A DNA stretch of 64,000 nt. It comes from Methylobacterium mesophilicum (GTDB lineage Bacteria > Pseudomonadota > Alphaproteobacteria > Rhizobiales > Beijerinckiaceae). Shown piece after piece: positions 1 through 11,096 of this stretch; within the stretch, counting starts at the first letter, position 1, and each line of letters begins with the position of its first letter. The position numbers and the translations under genes were made by a program. The notes under the pieces were generated by a model. The model saw only the letters and a list, made by a program, of their open reading frames with translations. It did no database searches and had not been told where the DNA came from. The stretch is taken from positions 62,001 through 126,000 of the forward strand of contig NZ_BPQU01000002.1 of the NCBI RefSeq assembly GCF_022179445.1. Reading direction: 5' to 3'.

Positions 1-855
1 CGCGCTGGCGCTACCGAAGTTCATCGCGGTCTTGTCGCGCACCGGCAAGGCCTCGGGGTCGAGCCCGGCGGCGCGGATGCTGGGGGTCAGGTAGTTGCCC
101 GGCACGCCGGTGAAGTAGGGGGTGTACAGGATGTCGGCGGCGGCGCTGCCGGCGATCATGTCCTTATAGCCGGACGCGGCGTTCGCCTCCCGGGTCGCGA
201 TGAAGCGGGTGCCCATGTAGGCGAGGTCGGCGCCCATGGCCTGGGCGGCCAGGATCGCCGAGCCGGTGGTGATCGCCCCCGACAGGATCAGCGGCCCGTC
301 GTAGAAGCGGCGGATCTCGCCGACGAGGGCGAAGGGGCTCAGCGTGCCGGCATGGCCCCCGGCGCCGGCGCAGACCAGGATCAGCCCGTCGACCCCGGCC
401 TCCAGGGCCTTCTCGGCATGGCGGACCGTGGTGACGTCGTGGAACACCACGCCGCCATAGGCGTGGACCGGGCGGATCACCGCGTCCGGGGCCCGCAGCG
501 ACGTGATGATGATCGGCACCCGATGCCGGACGCAGGCCTCGACATCCTGCGCCAGCCGGTCGTTCGACGCGTGGACGATCTGGTTGACCGCGAAGGGCGC
601 GATCTTGCGGGCGGGATCCTTCGCGCGCTCTTCAGCGAGGGTCCGCGTGATCGTCGAAAGCCATTCGTCGAGTAACGCGGCGGGCCGGGCGTTGAGCGCG
701 GGGAACGCGCCGACCACCCCGGCGAGGCATTGCGCGATCACGAGTTCCGGTCCCGAGACGATGAACATCGGGGCGCAGATCACCGGCAGGGCGAGGCGGC
801 CGCGCAGGATCTCGGGCAGGCGGCTAGCCGGGCCCTGTTCGAACCCGTCGCTCAT
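1..855 (-). CDS. Nitronate monooxygenase, C-terminus cut by window edge
   Basis: This is a predicted FMN-dependent nitronate monooxygenase (2-nitropropane dioxygenase family), a cytoplasmic enzyme that oxidises alkyl nitronates. Read from an ATG at 855, the frame stays open for 285 codons and leaves the window, so the C-terminal end is missing; family members usually have about 320-380 residues. Visible marks are APMF (28-31) at the first barrel strand, GGHAGT (166-171) with the catalytic-base position His168, and SGAI followed by GTRF in the phosphate-binding half. It is divergent from the beta-oxidation cluster to its right. No strong ribosome site precedes the ATG. A FabK-like enoyl reductase is the main alternative, and the physiological substrate is unknown. 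Confidence 0.85.
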   Translation of the reverse strand, partial: MSDGFEQGPASRLPEILRGRLALPVICAPMFIVSGPELVIAQCLAGVVGAFPALNARPAALLDEWLSTITRTLAEERAKDPARKIAPFAVNQIVHASNDRLAQDVEACVRHRVPIIITSLRAPDAVIRPVHAYGGVVFHDVTTVRHAEKALEAGVDGLILVCAGAGGHAGTLSPFALVGEIRRFYDGPLILSGAITTGSAILAAQAMGADLAYMGTRFIATREANAASGYKDMIAGSAAADILYTPYFTGVPGNYLTPSIRAAGLDPEALPVRDKTAMNFGSASA

Positions 856-1155
856 CGGAGGCTGCCGGGCTGTTGGCCGATACCGCGCACGGCGATCCTC
901 CCTGATCGATCGGGCGGCCCGGCCCGTGGAACCCGGCTGGGCGGGCCAGGGTCGGAATCGTGCCCGGGGCGGGTCTGAATGGCATGGCGTCCGGCACCGG
1001 TCAAACCATCCAGCCGGGCGGCGTCTGCAATGCGGAACGGCGCGACGCAAGCTGCCGGCAATGGCACCGCGTTCTTGACGAGTAGGGGATCGCGGATCAA
1101 CATCCCGCCAAATTGCAAACGATCATTCTGCAATGCAGAACAAGGAAGCGACGCT
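856..1155. other. Divergent intergenic region, no gene
   Basis: This 300-bp stretch separates the nitronate monooxygenase (leftward) from the beta-oxidation cluster (rightward) and should hold both promoters. Open frames that cross it have no recognisable protein content. A TTGACG near 1076 could be a -35 box for the rightward cluster, but its -10 is weak. A perfect palindrome lies at its right end and is listed separately. Confidence 0.5.
1126..1140. promoter_or_regulatory. Perfect 15-bp palindrome before the beta-oxidation cluster
   Basis: TTCTGCA-A-TGCAGAA is a perfect 7+1+7 palindrome that ends just before the ribosome site of the next gene. A TTGCAAA stretch lies about ten bases upstream, at 1113-1119. 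The position fits a repressor operator over the start of transcription. From memory, TTGCAA-type sites are bound by short-chain acyl-CoA-responsive regulators (RamB/ScfR/PccR), which would suit a beta-oxidation operon, but that link is an inference. Confidence 0.45.
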
Positions 1156-3231
<2,076 letters not shown>

Positions 3232-3281
3232 TGGCCTGCCGGCCCGAACGGGCTTCGTCCCGGTTTCGAGAGGTCCGATGC

Positions 3282-3330
3282 GTCGGGGCGTTGCCCCGAC
3301 ACCCCACCAAAGGGCGTGACGCCCTTTGGG
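3282..3330. repeat. Dispersed repeat family D, copy 1 (short form)
   Basis: Two adjacent hairpins lie here: GTCGGGGC-GTT-GCCCCGAC at 3282-3300, and CCAAAGGGCG-TGA-CGCCCTTTGG at 3307-3329. The same paired-hairpin theme recurs near 13424, 21558 and 43498. It stands in the 322-bp gap (3232-3553) between the hydratase/dehydrogenase and thiolase genes and may end or weaken transcription. Confidence 0.6.
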
Positions 3331-3381
3331 ATCCCCAACCCGTCTGCATCAGGCGCCGTCGCTCCTGCAGCCCGCACCGCG

Positions 3382-3481
3382 CCCCCTCTCCCGTGCGGGA
3401 GAGGGTTGGGGTGAGGGGACAGGTCTTTCCGGAGAAGTCGCACCCCTCACCCTGTCCCTCTCCCGCACGGGAGAGGGGACC
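3382..3481. repeat. Dispersed bipartite palindrome family A, copy 1
   Basis: The element has two inverted copies of a palindromic unit, CCCTCTCCCG followed by TGCGGGAGAGGG, each extended by a GGTGAGGG-type tail, around a spacer of about 25 bases containing TCTTTCCGGA. Five copies occur in this window, all between genes. The layout resembles REP/BIME elements. The rest of the 3232-3553 gap shows no gene. Confidence 0.8.
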
Positions 3482-3553
3482 CACGCCACATCCGGCTGAT
3501 GCTGCGCCAGCATCCGACCTGCACATCCGTTCGGAACCCCAGAGGAGCCCGGC

Positions 3554-4738
3554 ATGACCGACGCGGTGATCGTCTCGACCGCCCGCACGCCGATCGGCAA
3601 GGCCCATCGCGGCGCGCTGAACCTCACCCGCGGCGCCGACCTCGCGGCCCACGCGATCCGGGGCGCCCTGGACCGGGCCCGGCTCGAGCTGGATGCGATC
3701 GAGGAGGTGGTCCTGGGCTGCGGCTATCCGGAGAACGCCACCGGCGGCAACGTCGCCCGCCACGCCGCCCTGGTGGCGGGGATCCCGGTGGAGTCGGCCG
3801 GCGTCACGGTCTCGCGCTTCTGCGCCTCGGGCCTGGAGGCGATCGCCAGCGCGGCCCGCCGGATCATCCTCGACGGCGTTCCGGTGGCCGTGGCCGGCGG
3901 GGTCGAGTCGATCAGCCTGGTGCAGCCGAAGGTGCAGCGGGAGCTGACCCGCAACGCCTGGCTGGAGGCGCACCTGCCGGCGATCTACATGCCGATGATC
4001 GAGACCGCCGACATCGTGGCCGAGCGCTACGGCATCTCCCGGGAGGCGCAGGACGCCTTCGCGGCGGAGAGCCAGCGCCGCACCGCCGCCGCGCAGGCGC
4101 TGGGGCTGTTCGACGACGAGATCGTCCCGATCAGCGCCGTGATGGCGGTGACAGACAAGGCCACCGGTGAGACCCGGGAGGTCGAGACGCGACTCGCCAA
4201 GGACGAGGGCAACCGGCCCGACACGACGCTCGAAGGCTTGGCGAAGCTCAAGCCCGTGCGCGGGGAGGGCGCTTTCATCACGGCGGGCAATGCCAGCCAG
4301 CTCTCGGACGGGGCCGCCGCCAGCGTGCTGATGTCGGCCGAGGAGGCCGCCCGGCGCGGCCTCACGCCGCTCGGCACCTTCCGGGGCTTCGCCTCGGCCG
4401 GCTGCGGGCCGGACGAGATGGGCATCGGCCCGGTCTTCGCGGTGCCGCGCCTGCTGGAGCGGCAGGGACTCACGGTCGCCGACATCGACCTGTGGGAGCT
4501 GAACGAGGCCTTCGCGTCCCAGTCGGTCTATTGCCGGGACAGGCTCGGGATCGATCCGGACAAGGTCAACGTCAACGGCGGCGCCATCGCGGTCGGCCAC
4601 CCGTTCGGCATGTCGGGGGCGCGGCTCGTGGGCCACGCCCTGCTGGAGGGCCGCCGCCGCGGGGCGCGCTACGCCGTGGTGACCATGTGCGTGGCCGGCG
4701 GCCAGGGCTGCGCCGGCCTGTTCGAGATCGGAGGCTGA
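3554..4738 (+). CDS. Acetyl-CoA acyltransferase (thiolase), PimB/FadA-like
   Basis: This 394-residue thiolase would cleave 3-ketoacyl-CoA with CoA to release acetyl-CoA. The acyl-accepting Cys90 lies in RFCASG, His349 in [10 protein letters not shown], and the proton-shuttle Cys379 in CVAGGQGC, matching the triad spacing of characterised thiolases. The length is normal. The ATG at 3554 follows AGAGGAGC, a good ribosome site. It lies between the hydratase/dehydrogenase and the PimC-like dehydrogenase, whose ATG begins two bases after this stop, so the genes are probably co-transcribed. A degradative role fits better than PHB synthesis because of these neighbours, though PhaA-type activity cannot be excluded. 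Confidence 0.9.
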   Translation: MTDAVIVSTARTPIGKAHRGALNLTRGADLAAHAIRGALDRARLELDAIEEVVLGCGYPENATGGNVARHAALVAGIPVESAGVTVSRFCASGLEAIASAARRIILDGVPVAVAGGVESISLVQPKVQRELTRNAWLEAHLPAIYMPMIETADIVAERYGISREAQDAFAAESQRRTAAAQALGLFDDEIVPISAVMAVTDKATGETREVETRLAKDEGNRPDTTLEGLAKLKPVRGEGAFITAGNASQLSDGAAASVLMSAEEAARRGLTPLGTFRGFASAGCGPDEMGIGPVFAVPRLLERQGLTVADIDLWELNEAFASQSVYCRDRLGIDPDKVNVNGGAIAVGHPFGMSGARLVGHALLEGRRRGARYAVVTMCVAGGQGCAGLFEIGG

Positions 4739-4740
4739 CG

Positions 4741-5937
4741 ATGGATCTGCGCTTTACGCCGGACGAAATCGCGTTCCGCGACGAGGTCCGCAGCTTCTGC
4801 CGGACGGAGATCCCGGCTGACATACGAAAGAAGGTGTCGGAGGGGCGCAGCCTCGCCAAGGAGGACATCGTCGCCAGCCAGCGGATCCTCAACGCCAAGG
4901 GCTGGGCGGTGCCGCACTGGCCGCAGGAATGGGGCGGCCGGGATTGGACCCCGATCCAGCGCTACATCTACACCGAGGAGCTGTTCCAGGCGGCGGTGCC
5001 GCTGCCGCAGCAATTCAACTGCTACATGTTCGGCCCCGTGCTCGCGACCTTCGGCCGGCAGGACCAAAAGGAACGCTTCCTGCCGCGCGCGGCCAATCTC
5101 GACGATTGGTGGTGCCAGGGTTTCTCCGAGCCCGGCGCCGGCTCCGACCTCGCCTCCTTGAAGACCAAGGCGGTGCGCGACGGCGACCACTACGTCGTGG
5201 ACGGTCAGAAGACCTGGACGACGCTGGGCCAGCACGCCGACTGGATTTTTTGTCTCGTGCGCACCGACTTCGAGGCGAAGAAGCAGCGCGGCATCTCCTT
5301 CCTGCTAATCGATATGAAGACCCCCGGCATCACCGTGCGGCCGATCCTCACCTTGGAAGGCCGCCACGAGGTTAACGAGGTGTTTTTCGACTCGGTGCGG
5401 GTGCCGGTCGAGAACCTCGTGGGCGAGGAGAACCGGGGCTGGGACTACGCAAAATTCCTGCTCGCCAACGAGCGCACCGGCATCGCCCGGATCGGCCTCA
5501 CCAAGGAGCGGATTGCCCGGATCAAGCGCCTCGCCAAGGAGATGCCGGCGGGCTCCGGGACCATGTGGGACGACCGCGACTTCCGCGGCCGGGTGGCGGA
5601 GGTCGAGGTCGAGCTGAAGGCGCTGGAGATCACCCAGATGCGGGTGGCGGCCAAGCAGGGCCGGGCGGATTCGGTCGAGCCCGACCCCGCCTCCTCGCTC
5701 CTCAAGATCCGCGGTTCGCAGCTCCAGCAGGCGGCGACGGAGTTGCTGGTCGAGCTCGCCGGCCCGTTCGCCCTGGCGGCGCCGTCACGCGGGGCCGGAG
5801 CCAACAACTTGCCCGGCGGCTTCGACTGGGTCGATGCGGCGGCGCCGAGCTACTTCAACAACCGCAAGGTCTCGATCTACGGCGGCTCGAACGAGATCCA
5901 GCACAACGTCATCGCCAAGGGGATCTTGGGGTTGTGA
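4741..5937 (+). CDS. pimC: Acyl-CoA dehydrogenase, pimeloyl-CoA dehydrogenase large-subunit type
   Basis: This FAD-dependent acyl-CoA dehydrogenase has 398 residues. It begins MDLRFTPDE, typical of PimC-like proteins, and has the substrate/FAD loop WCQGFSEPGAGSDLAS and the C-terminal YGGSNEIQHNVIAKGI segment of the family. It would introduce the 2,3 double bond into a dicarboxylyl- or acyl-CoA and pass electrons to ETF. It starts two bases after the thiolase stop and is followed, after a repeat-bearing gap, by a second, PimD-like dehydrogenase. In Rhodopseudomonas palustris the corresponding pair acts on pimeloyl-CoA, but the chain-length preference here is inferred only from family and gene order. 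Confidence 0.82.
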   Translation: MDLRFTPDEIAFRDEVRSFCRTEIPADIRKKVSEGRSLAKEDIVASQRILNAKGWAVPHWPQEWGGRDWTPIQRYIYTEELFQAAVPLPQQFNCYMFGPVLATFGRQDQKERFLPRAANLDDWWCQGFSEPGAGSDLASLKTKAVRDGDHYVVDGQKTWTTLGQHADWIFCLVRTDFEAKKQRGISFLLIDMKTPGITVRPILTLEGRHEVNEVFFDSVRVPVENLVGEENRGWDYAKFLLANERTGIARIGLTKERIARIKRLAKEMPAGSGTMWDDRDFRGRVAEVEVELKALEITQMRVAAKQGRADSVEPDPASSLLKIRGSQLQQAATELLVELAGPFALAAPSRGAGANNLPGGFDWVDAAAPSYFNNRKVSIYGGSNEIQHNVIAKGILGL

Positions 5938-5972
5938 GGGCAGCCGGGCCGCCCCCGCCGATCCCACCCACC

Positions 5973-6089
5973 CCCCTCATCCTGAGGCGCGGCGAAGCCG
6001 CCTCGAAGGAGGGCTCCAGGGATCGCGCGGCCGGCTGGAGGCCTCCTTCGAAGCCTCCGCTGCACTCCGGCACCTCCAGGATGAGGGGG
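5973..6089. repeat. Dispersed repeat family C, copy 1
   Basis: This long imperfect palindrome begins CCCCTCATCCTGAGGCGC and ends CTCCAGGATGAGGGG. Its internal arms contain CTCGAAGGAGGGCTCCAGG and CTGGAGGCCTCCTTCGAAG. It fills most of the gap between pimC and pimD. Related copies lie at 11243 and 52651. Confidence 0.75.
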
Positions 6090-6138
6090 CGGCTGGGATG
6101 AACGCCGCGACCGTGACCTTCCGCGAGAGGACACCGAC

Positions 6139-7293
6139 ATGGATTTCGACCTGAACGAGGACCAGTCGCTCCTGCGCGACAGCGTCGAGCGGATGGCGGC
6201 GGACCTGTATCCGTCGCTGGAGAGCCGGCAGGCGCGGCTGAAGGCCCCCCTGGGCTTCCCCGAAGAGGGCTGGGCGGCGTTCGCCGAACTCGGCGTGACC
6301 GGCCTGCCCTTCTCCGAGGACGAGGGCGGGCTGGCCGGCGGTCCGGTCGAGACCATGCTGGTCATGGAGGCGGTGGGGCGCAACCTCGTGGTCGAGCCGC
6401 TGTTCGCGAGCCTCGTGCTCGGCGCGACGGCGCTCCGGCTCGGCGGCAGCGCGGCGCAGAAGGAAAAGATCCTGCCCGGCGTGATCGACGGCAGCCTGCG
6501 GCTGACCCTGGCCCATACCGAGCGCCAGTCGCGCTACGACCTCCACGACGTGGCGGCCACGGCCCGGCGCTCGGGCGACGGGTTCGTGCTGAGCGGGGCG
6601 AAGAGCGTCGTGCCCAATGCCGACGCGGCCGGGCTGATGGTGGTCTCGGCGCGCATCTCCGGGGAGCGGCGCGACCCGCATGGGATCGGCCTGTTCCTGG
6701 TGCCGGCGGATGCCCGGGGGGTGGCGATCGAGGCCTACCCGACCCAGGATGGCGGCCGGGCCGCCGAGGTGTCGTTCTCGGACGTCGCGCTGCCGGCCGA
6801 TGCGGCGCTGGGCGATCCCGAGGGCGGCCTGCCGCTGCTGGAGCGGGTGGCCGAGCACGGCATCGCGGCGCTCGCCGCCGAAGCGGTCGGCTCGATGGAT
6901 GCGCTCCACAAGCTCACGGTGGCGTATCTCAAGACCCGCACGCAGTTCGGGGTCAGCGTCGGCTCGTTCCAGGCCCTGCAGCACCGGGCCGTGGACATGC
7001 TGATCCAACTCGAACAGGCGCGCTCGATGGCGCTCTACGCCGCCATGATGGTGGAGGCGGAGGATCCCGCGGCGCGCGCGGCGGCGCTGGCGGCCGTGAA
7101 GGTGCAGATCAACAAGGCCTGCCGGTTCGTCGGCCAGGAGGCGGTGCAGCTCCACGGCGGCATCGGCATGACGCTCGAATACATCGGCGCCCACCACTTC
7201 AAGCGGCTCGCCATGATCGAATACCAGCTCGGCGACACCGCCCACCACCTGCGCCGGATCACGCAAGGGGAGGATGGGCTGCTGGCGGCGTAA
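6139..7293 (+). CDS. pimD: Acyl-CoA dehydrogenase, pimeloyl-CoA dehydrogenase small-subunit type
   Basis: This 384-residue acyl-CoA dehydrogenase homologue begins MDFDLNEDQ like PimD proteins and carries the KTRTQFGVSVGSFQALQHR and QLHGGIGMTLEY segments of the family. GAGAGGA lies 10 bases before the ATG. It is expected to pair with the PimC-like protein into a heteromeric dehydrogenase for CoA-activated dicarboxylic or fatty acids. A repeat of about 120 bp separates it from pimC, which may alter the ratio of the two subunits. No pimeloyl-CoA ligase (pimA) gene is present in the cluster, so the acyl-CoA must be made elsewhere. Confidence 0.82.
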   Translation: MDFDLNEDQSLLRDSVERMAADLYPSLESRQARLKAPLGFPEEGWAAFAELGVTGLPFSEDEGGLAGGPVETMLVMEAVGRNLVVEPLFASLVLGATALRLGGSAAQKEKILPGVIDGSLRLTLAHTERQSRYDLHDVAATARRSGDGFVLSGAKSVVPNADAAGLMVVSARISGERRDPHGIGLFLVPADARGVAIEAYPTQDGGRAAEVSFSDVALPADAALGDPEGGLPLLERVAEHGIAALAAEAVGSMDALHKLTVAYLKTRTQFGVSVGSFQALQHRAVDMLIQLEQARSMALYAAMMVEAEDPAARAAALAAVKVQINKACRFVGQEAVQLHGGIGMTLEYIGAHHFKRLAMIEYQLGDTAHHLRRITQGEDGLLAA

Positions 7294-7382
7294 GGGGCGA
7301 CTTTCGCGCGCCATCCCGCCCAAACCCCCGTCATCTCAGAGGCTGTGAGTTCTCCGATCCTTCGAGGAGGGAGCGCGACAGG

Positions 7383-7481
7383 CCCCCTCTCCCGTGCGGG
7401 AGAGGGCTGGGGTGAGGGACCAGGTCTTTCCGGACAGGTCGCACCCCTCACCCTGTCCCTCTCCCGCACGGGAGAGGGGAC
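7383..7481. repeat. Dispersed bipartite palindrome family A, copy 2
   Basis: This is the same two-unit inverted structure as at 3382, with the spacer CAGGTCTTTCCGGACAGG. It is bracketed by sequences resembling the two ends of family C (CCCCCGTCATC near 7325 and CAGGATGAGGGG near 7539), as if it had landed in a family-C element. The whole 285-bp gap 7294-7578 is repeat-derived and holds no gene. Confidence 0.75.
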
Positions 7482-7578
7482 CCGCGCCTCGTCCTGGCGT
7501 TGCAAGCCCGTCTGTCGATCGAAGGACCACAGCCCGTCAGGATGAGGGGGATGGGTGGGATGAACCGGGCAAAAAAGA

Positions 7579-8451
7579 TCAGTTGAACAGCGAGCCGACC
7601 CCGCCCTGCACGCGGCCGAGGCCGGCGCGGGCGACGGCGTTGTTGGGTTCGATCACGGCGGCGCGCTGGTAGTTCTCGAGCGCCTCCTTGCGCTGGCCCG
7701 ACTTCTCGTAGGCGAGGCCGCGATAGGCCCAGGAGGTGGCGTCCTTGTTGTTCACGTTGAGCGCCGCGTTGTAGTCCTCGATCGCCTTCGGGTACTGGTT
7801 GGTGGCGATCAGGCTCTGGCCGCGCGCCGCGTAGGGCGCGGACACGAACGGGTTGCGGTCGATGGCGGCGTCGAAGTCGGCGATCGCCTGGGCGTCCTGA
7901 CCCTGCTTCTGCCGGACCAGGCCGCGGGCATGGTAGGCCTCGGCCGATTCGGGCATCAGCCGGATCGCGACGTTGAGGTCGGCGAGCGCCTGGTCGACGT
8001 TGCCCTGGGCGCGCTCGACGTTGGCGCGGCCGATATAGGCCGGCCCGTAATTCGGGTCGATGCCGATCGCCTTGGTGAAGTCCTGCAGGGCGGCGGCGTC
8101 GCGGCCGACCTGGCGCTCGGCCAGGGCGCGGTTGTTGTAGGCCGAGCCCGAATTCGGGTCGATCTGGATCGCCTTGGTGAAGTCGGCGATGGCGTCGTTG
8201 AACTGGCCGGCCCGGGCATAGGCGGCGCCGCGGGTGTTGTAGGCGGCGGCGTCGTTCGGGTTGCGCTGGATCACCTCGGTCAGCGAGGCGATGTTGACGT
8301 TGGTGGCGCCGGTGGTGTCGGTCTCCACCACCGCGTATTGCCGCGGGCCGGCGGCGCTGCCGACGGTTTCACAGCCCGCGAGCGCCGCGGCCGAGAGCGT
8401 GGCCGCGCCGATCAGCGCGATCTTGTGTGCCAGCCCGTTGCGTACGATCAT
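7579..8451 (-). CDS. TPR-repeat lipoprotein
   Basis: This 290-residue protein has a lipoprotein signal peptide with lipobox LAGC and lipidated Cys27, followed by about six tetratricopeptide repeats, each with the AYxxRGxAxxxxGxxxxAxxDFxxAIxxxP pattern, from about residue 60 to the end. It is probably anchored in the outer or inner membrane facing the periplasm and should be a protein-protein scaffold. The overall architecture resembles NlpI-like lipoproteins, but no specific partner is visible. It is convergent with the pim-like cluster and is separated from purK by 283 bp without a gene. Confidence 0.85.
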   Translation of the reverse strand: MIVRNGLAHKIALIGAATLSAAALAGCETVGSAAGPRQYAVVETDTTGATNVNIASLTEVIQRNPNDAAAYNTRGAAYARAGQFNDAIADFTKAIQIDPNSGSAYNNRALAERQVGRDAAALQDFTKAIGIDPNYGPAYIGRANVERAQGNVDQALADLNVAIRLMPESAEAYHARGLVRQKQGQDAQAIADFDAAIDRNPFVSAPYAARGQSLIATNQYPKAIEDYNAALNVNNKDATSWAYRGLAYEKSGQRKEALENYQRAAVIEPNNAVARAGLGRVQGGVGSLFN

Positions 8452-8734
8452 CGCCCCACTCTCCCCGGGGCGCGGCCCGCCTTCGCGCGCGCACCACCCC
8501 GCCCCCGATTATCCCGTCGCCCGGCCCGCGCCGCGCCCCTCGTCTCCGAGGCACCGTCGCGCATCGCGGTGAATGCCGGCTTAAAGGCTTGCGGTTCCGT
8601 GACCGCCCACGGTGTGGTGGAAGCGGCGGGATGTGGCGAAGGTATGGCTCGACGGCGCGCAGGCGTCCGGAGGCGGCGTCCGGCGCGCATGCGGCCGGCC
8701 CGGTGTGTTCCCGAAGCCGCAGAAGCGGGCTCGA

Positions 8735-9844
8735 TCAGGGGACCGGAACGGATCCCAGCCGGGTGACGTGGCCCATCTTGCGGCCGGCCCGGGCCTCGCC
8801 CTTGCCGTAGAGGTGCAGGTGGGCGCCGGGCTCGGCGAGCAGTGCGGGCCAATCGTCGGCCTGGGCGCCGATCAGGTTGCGCATCTCCACCGGCAACCCG
8901 CCCACCCGGGCCGAATCGCCGAGCGGCCAGCCGCACACCGCGCGGACGTGCTGCGCGAATTGCGAGGTCGTCGCCCCCTCGATGGTCCAGTGCCCGGAAT
9001 TGTGAACCCGCGGCGCGATCTCGTTGACCACCAGCCGCTCGATCCCGTCCTGCCGCACCAGGAACATCTCGACGGCGAGCACGCCGACATAGTCCAGCGC
9101 GTCCGCGATCCGCTTGGCGATGTCGAGGGCGGCGCGGGCGGTCTCGGGCGTCAGGCCGGGGGCCGGCACCCGCGTCAGCGCCAGGATGTGGTCGCGGTGC
9201 TCGTTCTCGCACAGGTCGAAGGCCGCGAAGCCGCCGTCGCGGCCGCGGGCGGCCACCACCGAGACCTCGCGCTCGAACGGCACGAAGCCCTCCAGGATCA
9301 GCGGCGCGCCGCCGAACTCGGCGAACAGCGCGTTGCGGTCGCCCTCGGCGCGCTCGCGCAGGATGCGCTGGCCCTTGCCGTCGTAGCCGAACCGGCGGGT
9401 CTTGAGCACCGCCGGCAGGCCGAGCGCCGCGATCGCCCGGTCGAGGTCGTCGGGCGTGTCGACCGCCTGGAACGGCGCGGTCGGGATCCCGAGTCCGTTG
9501 ATGAACTCTTTTTCCGTCAGGCGGTCCTGTGTGGTGGAAAGCGCCTCCGCGTTCGGGTGCAGGGGCGCGTGCCGGGCCAGGATGTCGGCGGTGGCGCGCG
9601 GGATGTTCTCGAACTCGTAGGTCACCGCATCGACGCTCCGCGCGAACGCGGCGAGTGCTTGCGGATCGTCGTAGGCCGCGCAGGTCGTCCGGGCGCAGAC
9701 GTCGAAGGCGGGGCTGTCCTGGTCGGGCGCGTAGACGTGCACTTTCAGCCCGTAATTGGCCGCCGCGAGCGCGATCATGCGCCCGAGCTGCCCGCCGCCG
9801 ACGATGCCGAGGGTGGAGCCGGGCTTCAGGGATGTGTCCGTCAC
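8735..9844 (-). CDS. purK: 5-(carboxyamino)imidazole ribonucleotide synthase
   Basis: PurK uses ATP and bicarbonate to convert AIR to N5-CAIR in purine synthesis. The 369-residue ATP-grasp protein shows [11 protein letters not shown] near its start, [16 protein letters not shown], and the metal-binding end [15 protein letters not shown]. The GTG start at 9844 shares GTGA with the purE stop codon, so the two genes are translationally coupled. A longer frame exists upstream, but it would read through purE in another phase. The length is normal for PurK. Confidence 0.93.
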   Translation of the reverse strand: MTDTSLKPGSTLGIVGGGQLGRMIALAAANYGLKVHVYAPDQDSPAFDVCARTTCAAYDDPQALAAFARSVDAVTYEFENIPRATADILARHAPLHPNAEALSTTQDRLTEKEFINGLGIPTAPFQAVDTPDDLDRAIAALGLPAVLKTRRFGYDGKGQRILRERAEGDRNALFAEFGGAPLILEGFVPFEREVSVVAARGRDGGFAAFDLCENEHRDHILALTRVPAPGLTPETARAALDIAKRIADALDYVGVLAVEMFLVRQDGIERLVVNEIAPRVHNSGHWTIEGATTSQFAQHVRAVCGWPLGDSARVGGLPVEMRNLIGAQADDWPALLAEPGAHLHLYGKGEARAGRKMGHVTRLGSVPVP

Positions 9845-10338
9845 GAATGCGTTTCCGTCACCGGCCGCTCGGCCACCGACGCGGTCTGGGCCGCGCGCCA
9901 CGCTTCGAGCCGCTCCGCCAGGCCCGGATCGCCGAGCGCCAGCACCGCGGCCGCCAGCAGCGCCGCGTTGACCGCCCCGGCCCGGCCGATCGCCAACGTC
10001 CCCACGGGGATGCCGGCCGGCATCTGGACGATCGACAGCAGGCTGTCCTGGCCGGACAGGGCCTTCGATTCCACCGGCACGCCGAAGACCGGCAGGCGGG
10101 TCATCGCAGCCGCCATGCCGGGCAGGTGCGCGGCCCCGCCGGCGCCCGCGATCACGACCTTGAACCCATCCGCCACCGCGCCCTTGGCGAAGGCCACGAG
10201 CCGGTCCGGCGTGCGGTGGGCCGACACGATCCGGGCGTCGTACGGCACGCCGAGCGCGTCGAGCGTCTCGGCGGCGTGCCGCATGGTCGCCCAATCGGAC
10301 TGACTGCCCATGATGATCGCGACCGGAGGCGACGCCAT
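9841..10338 (-). CDS. purE: N5-carboxyaminoimidazole ribonucleotide mutase
   Basis: PurE (class I) moves the carboxyl group of N5-CAIR to give CAIR. The 165-residue protein has GSQSDW, SAHRTP and [11 protein letters not shown], which form the nucleotide and substrate site. The ATG at 10338 was chosen because the family begins just before the first strand ([10 protein letters not shown]); an upstream ATG would add 17 residues. It is the first gene of a two-gene purEK operon on the minus strand, overlapping purK by four bases. Confidence 0.94.
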   Translation of the reverse strand: MASPPVAIIMGSQSDWATMRHAAETLDALGVPYDARIVSAHRTPDRLVAFAKGAVADGFKVVIAGAGGAAHLPGMAAAMTRLPVFGVPVESKALSGQDSLLSIVQMPAGIPVGTLAIGRAGAVNAALLAAAVLALGDPGLAERLEAWRAAQTASVAERPVTETHS

Positions 10339-10518
10339 CGTATGTCCCGGCAAAAGAGGCCGCTTACAGGCGAGGCGGCCCGGCGGCAAGGCGCCGCGCC
10401 GATGCGTCCACCGGCTTCGGCGGAACGTCCCGACAGATGGTTTCCGGCTTCCGGGAGAACGCGCCGCGCTTCAACGCGCCCCCTTACCCGGAGCCGGCAT
10501 CCACTTCGGCGGCGGGCT

Positions 10519-10740
10519 CTAAGCGATGATATCGGGGGTGAGGGCATCCTCGATATGGTAGATCCGGTCGCGCAGGGTCAGCTTGCGCTTCTTCAGGCGC
10601 TGGATCTGGAGCTGATCCCCGGCGACGCTGCGCTCCAGCGCCTCGATGGCGCCGTCGAGGCCCCGGTGTTCCTCGCGCAGCCGATTCAGCTCGGCTTCGA
10701 GATCCGCCGGCTGCACGTTTTCGTTCGACTCGTCCGCCAT
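10519..10740 (-). CDS. DUF465 (YdcH-like) small protein
   Basis: This is a 73-residue, highly charged and probably helical protein of the DUF465/YdcH family. Leu and Arg/Lys spacing in LNRLREEHRGLD and QRLKKRKLTLRDRI indicates a coiled coil. The ATG at 10740 (MADESNEN) is preferred to one 14 codons upstream. Its function is unknown. A second DUF465 gene lies divergently 173 bp away. Confidence 0.75.
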   Translation of the reverse strand: MADESNENVQPADLEAELNRLREEHRGLDGAIEALERSVAGDQLQIQRLKKRKLTLRDRIYHIEDALTPDIIA

Positions 10741-10913
10741 CGTCACCCGCGGGACCGAAGACCGTTCCGTATCGAAGAGCATGCGTTACGCCCCGCCGCG
10801 GGACAAGCCGGCCGTGCAAGCATTCGTGAGGCTTGGCCGGAGAAAAGGCTTCGACAGGTGCGGCATCCTGTGCCAGTCTCCATGTGTCGGAACAATGACA
10901 GGAGATTCGACTC

Positions 10914-11096
10914 ATGTCGCTGCAGACGCATTTGAGCCAACTCGCCCGGAAGCACGAAGCCCTCGAGCGTGAGATTCACGAGGCGATCCACAGGCCTTCT
11001 GCGAACGACCTCCACATTGCCGAACTGAAGCGACGGAAACTTCTTCTCAAAGACGAGATCAAAAGGCTGCAAGCCGGCAACGATACGTTGCACTGA
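10914..11096 (+). CDS. DUF465 (YdcH-like) small protein
   Basis: This is a 60-residue helical protein with the DUF465 core HIAELKRRKLLLKDEIKRLQ, closely parallel to the KRKLTLRDRI segment of the divergent neighbour at 10519. AGGAG lies 9 bases before the ATG. No function is established for the family. The pair probably arose by inverted duplication or reflects partners with a shared control region (10741-10913). Confidence 0.78.
   Translation: MSLQTHLSQLARKHEALEREIHEAIHRPSANDLHIAELKRRKLLLKDEIKRLQAGNDTLH

Noticed and set aside
979..1155. Longer N-terminus of the hydratase/dehydrogenase
   Set aside because: The sequence is unlike the family, contains the palindromic operator, and the ribosome site fits the TTG at 1156.
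3382..3481. CRISPR array or rRNA-like element
   Set aside because: The element has only two inverted units, with no regularly spaced direct repeats and no unique spacers.
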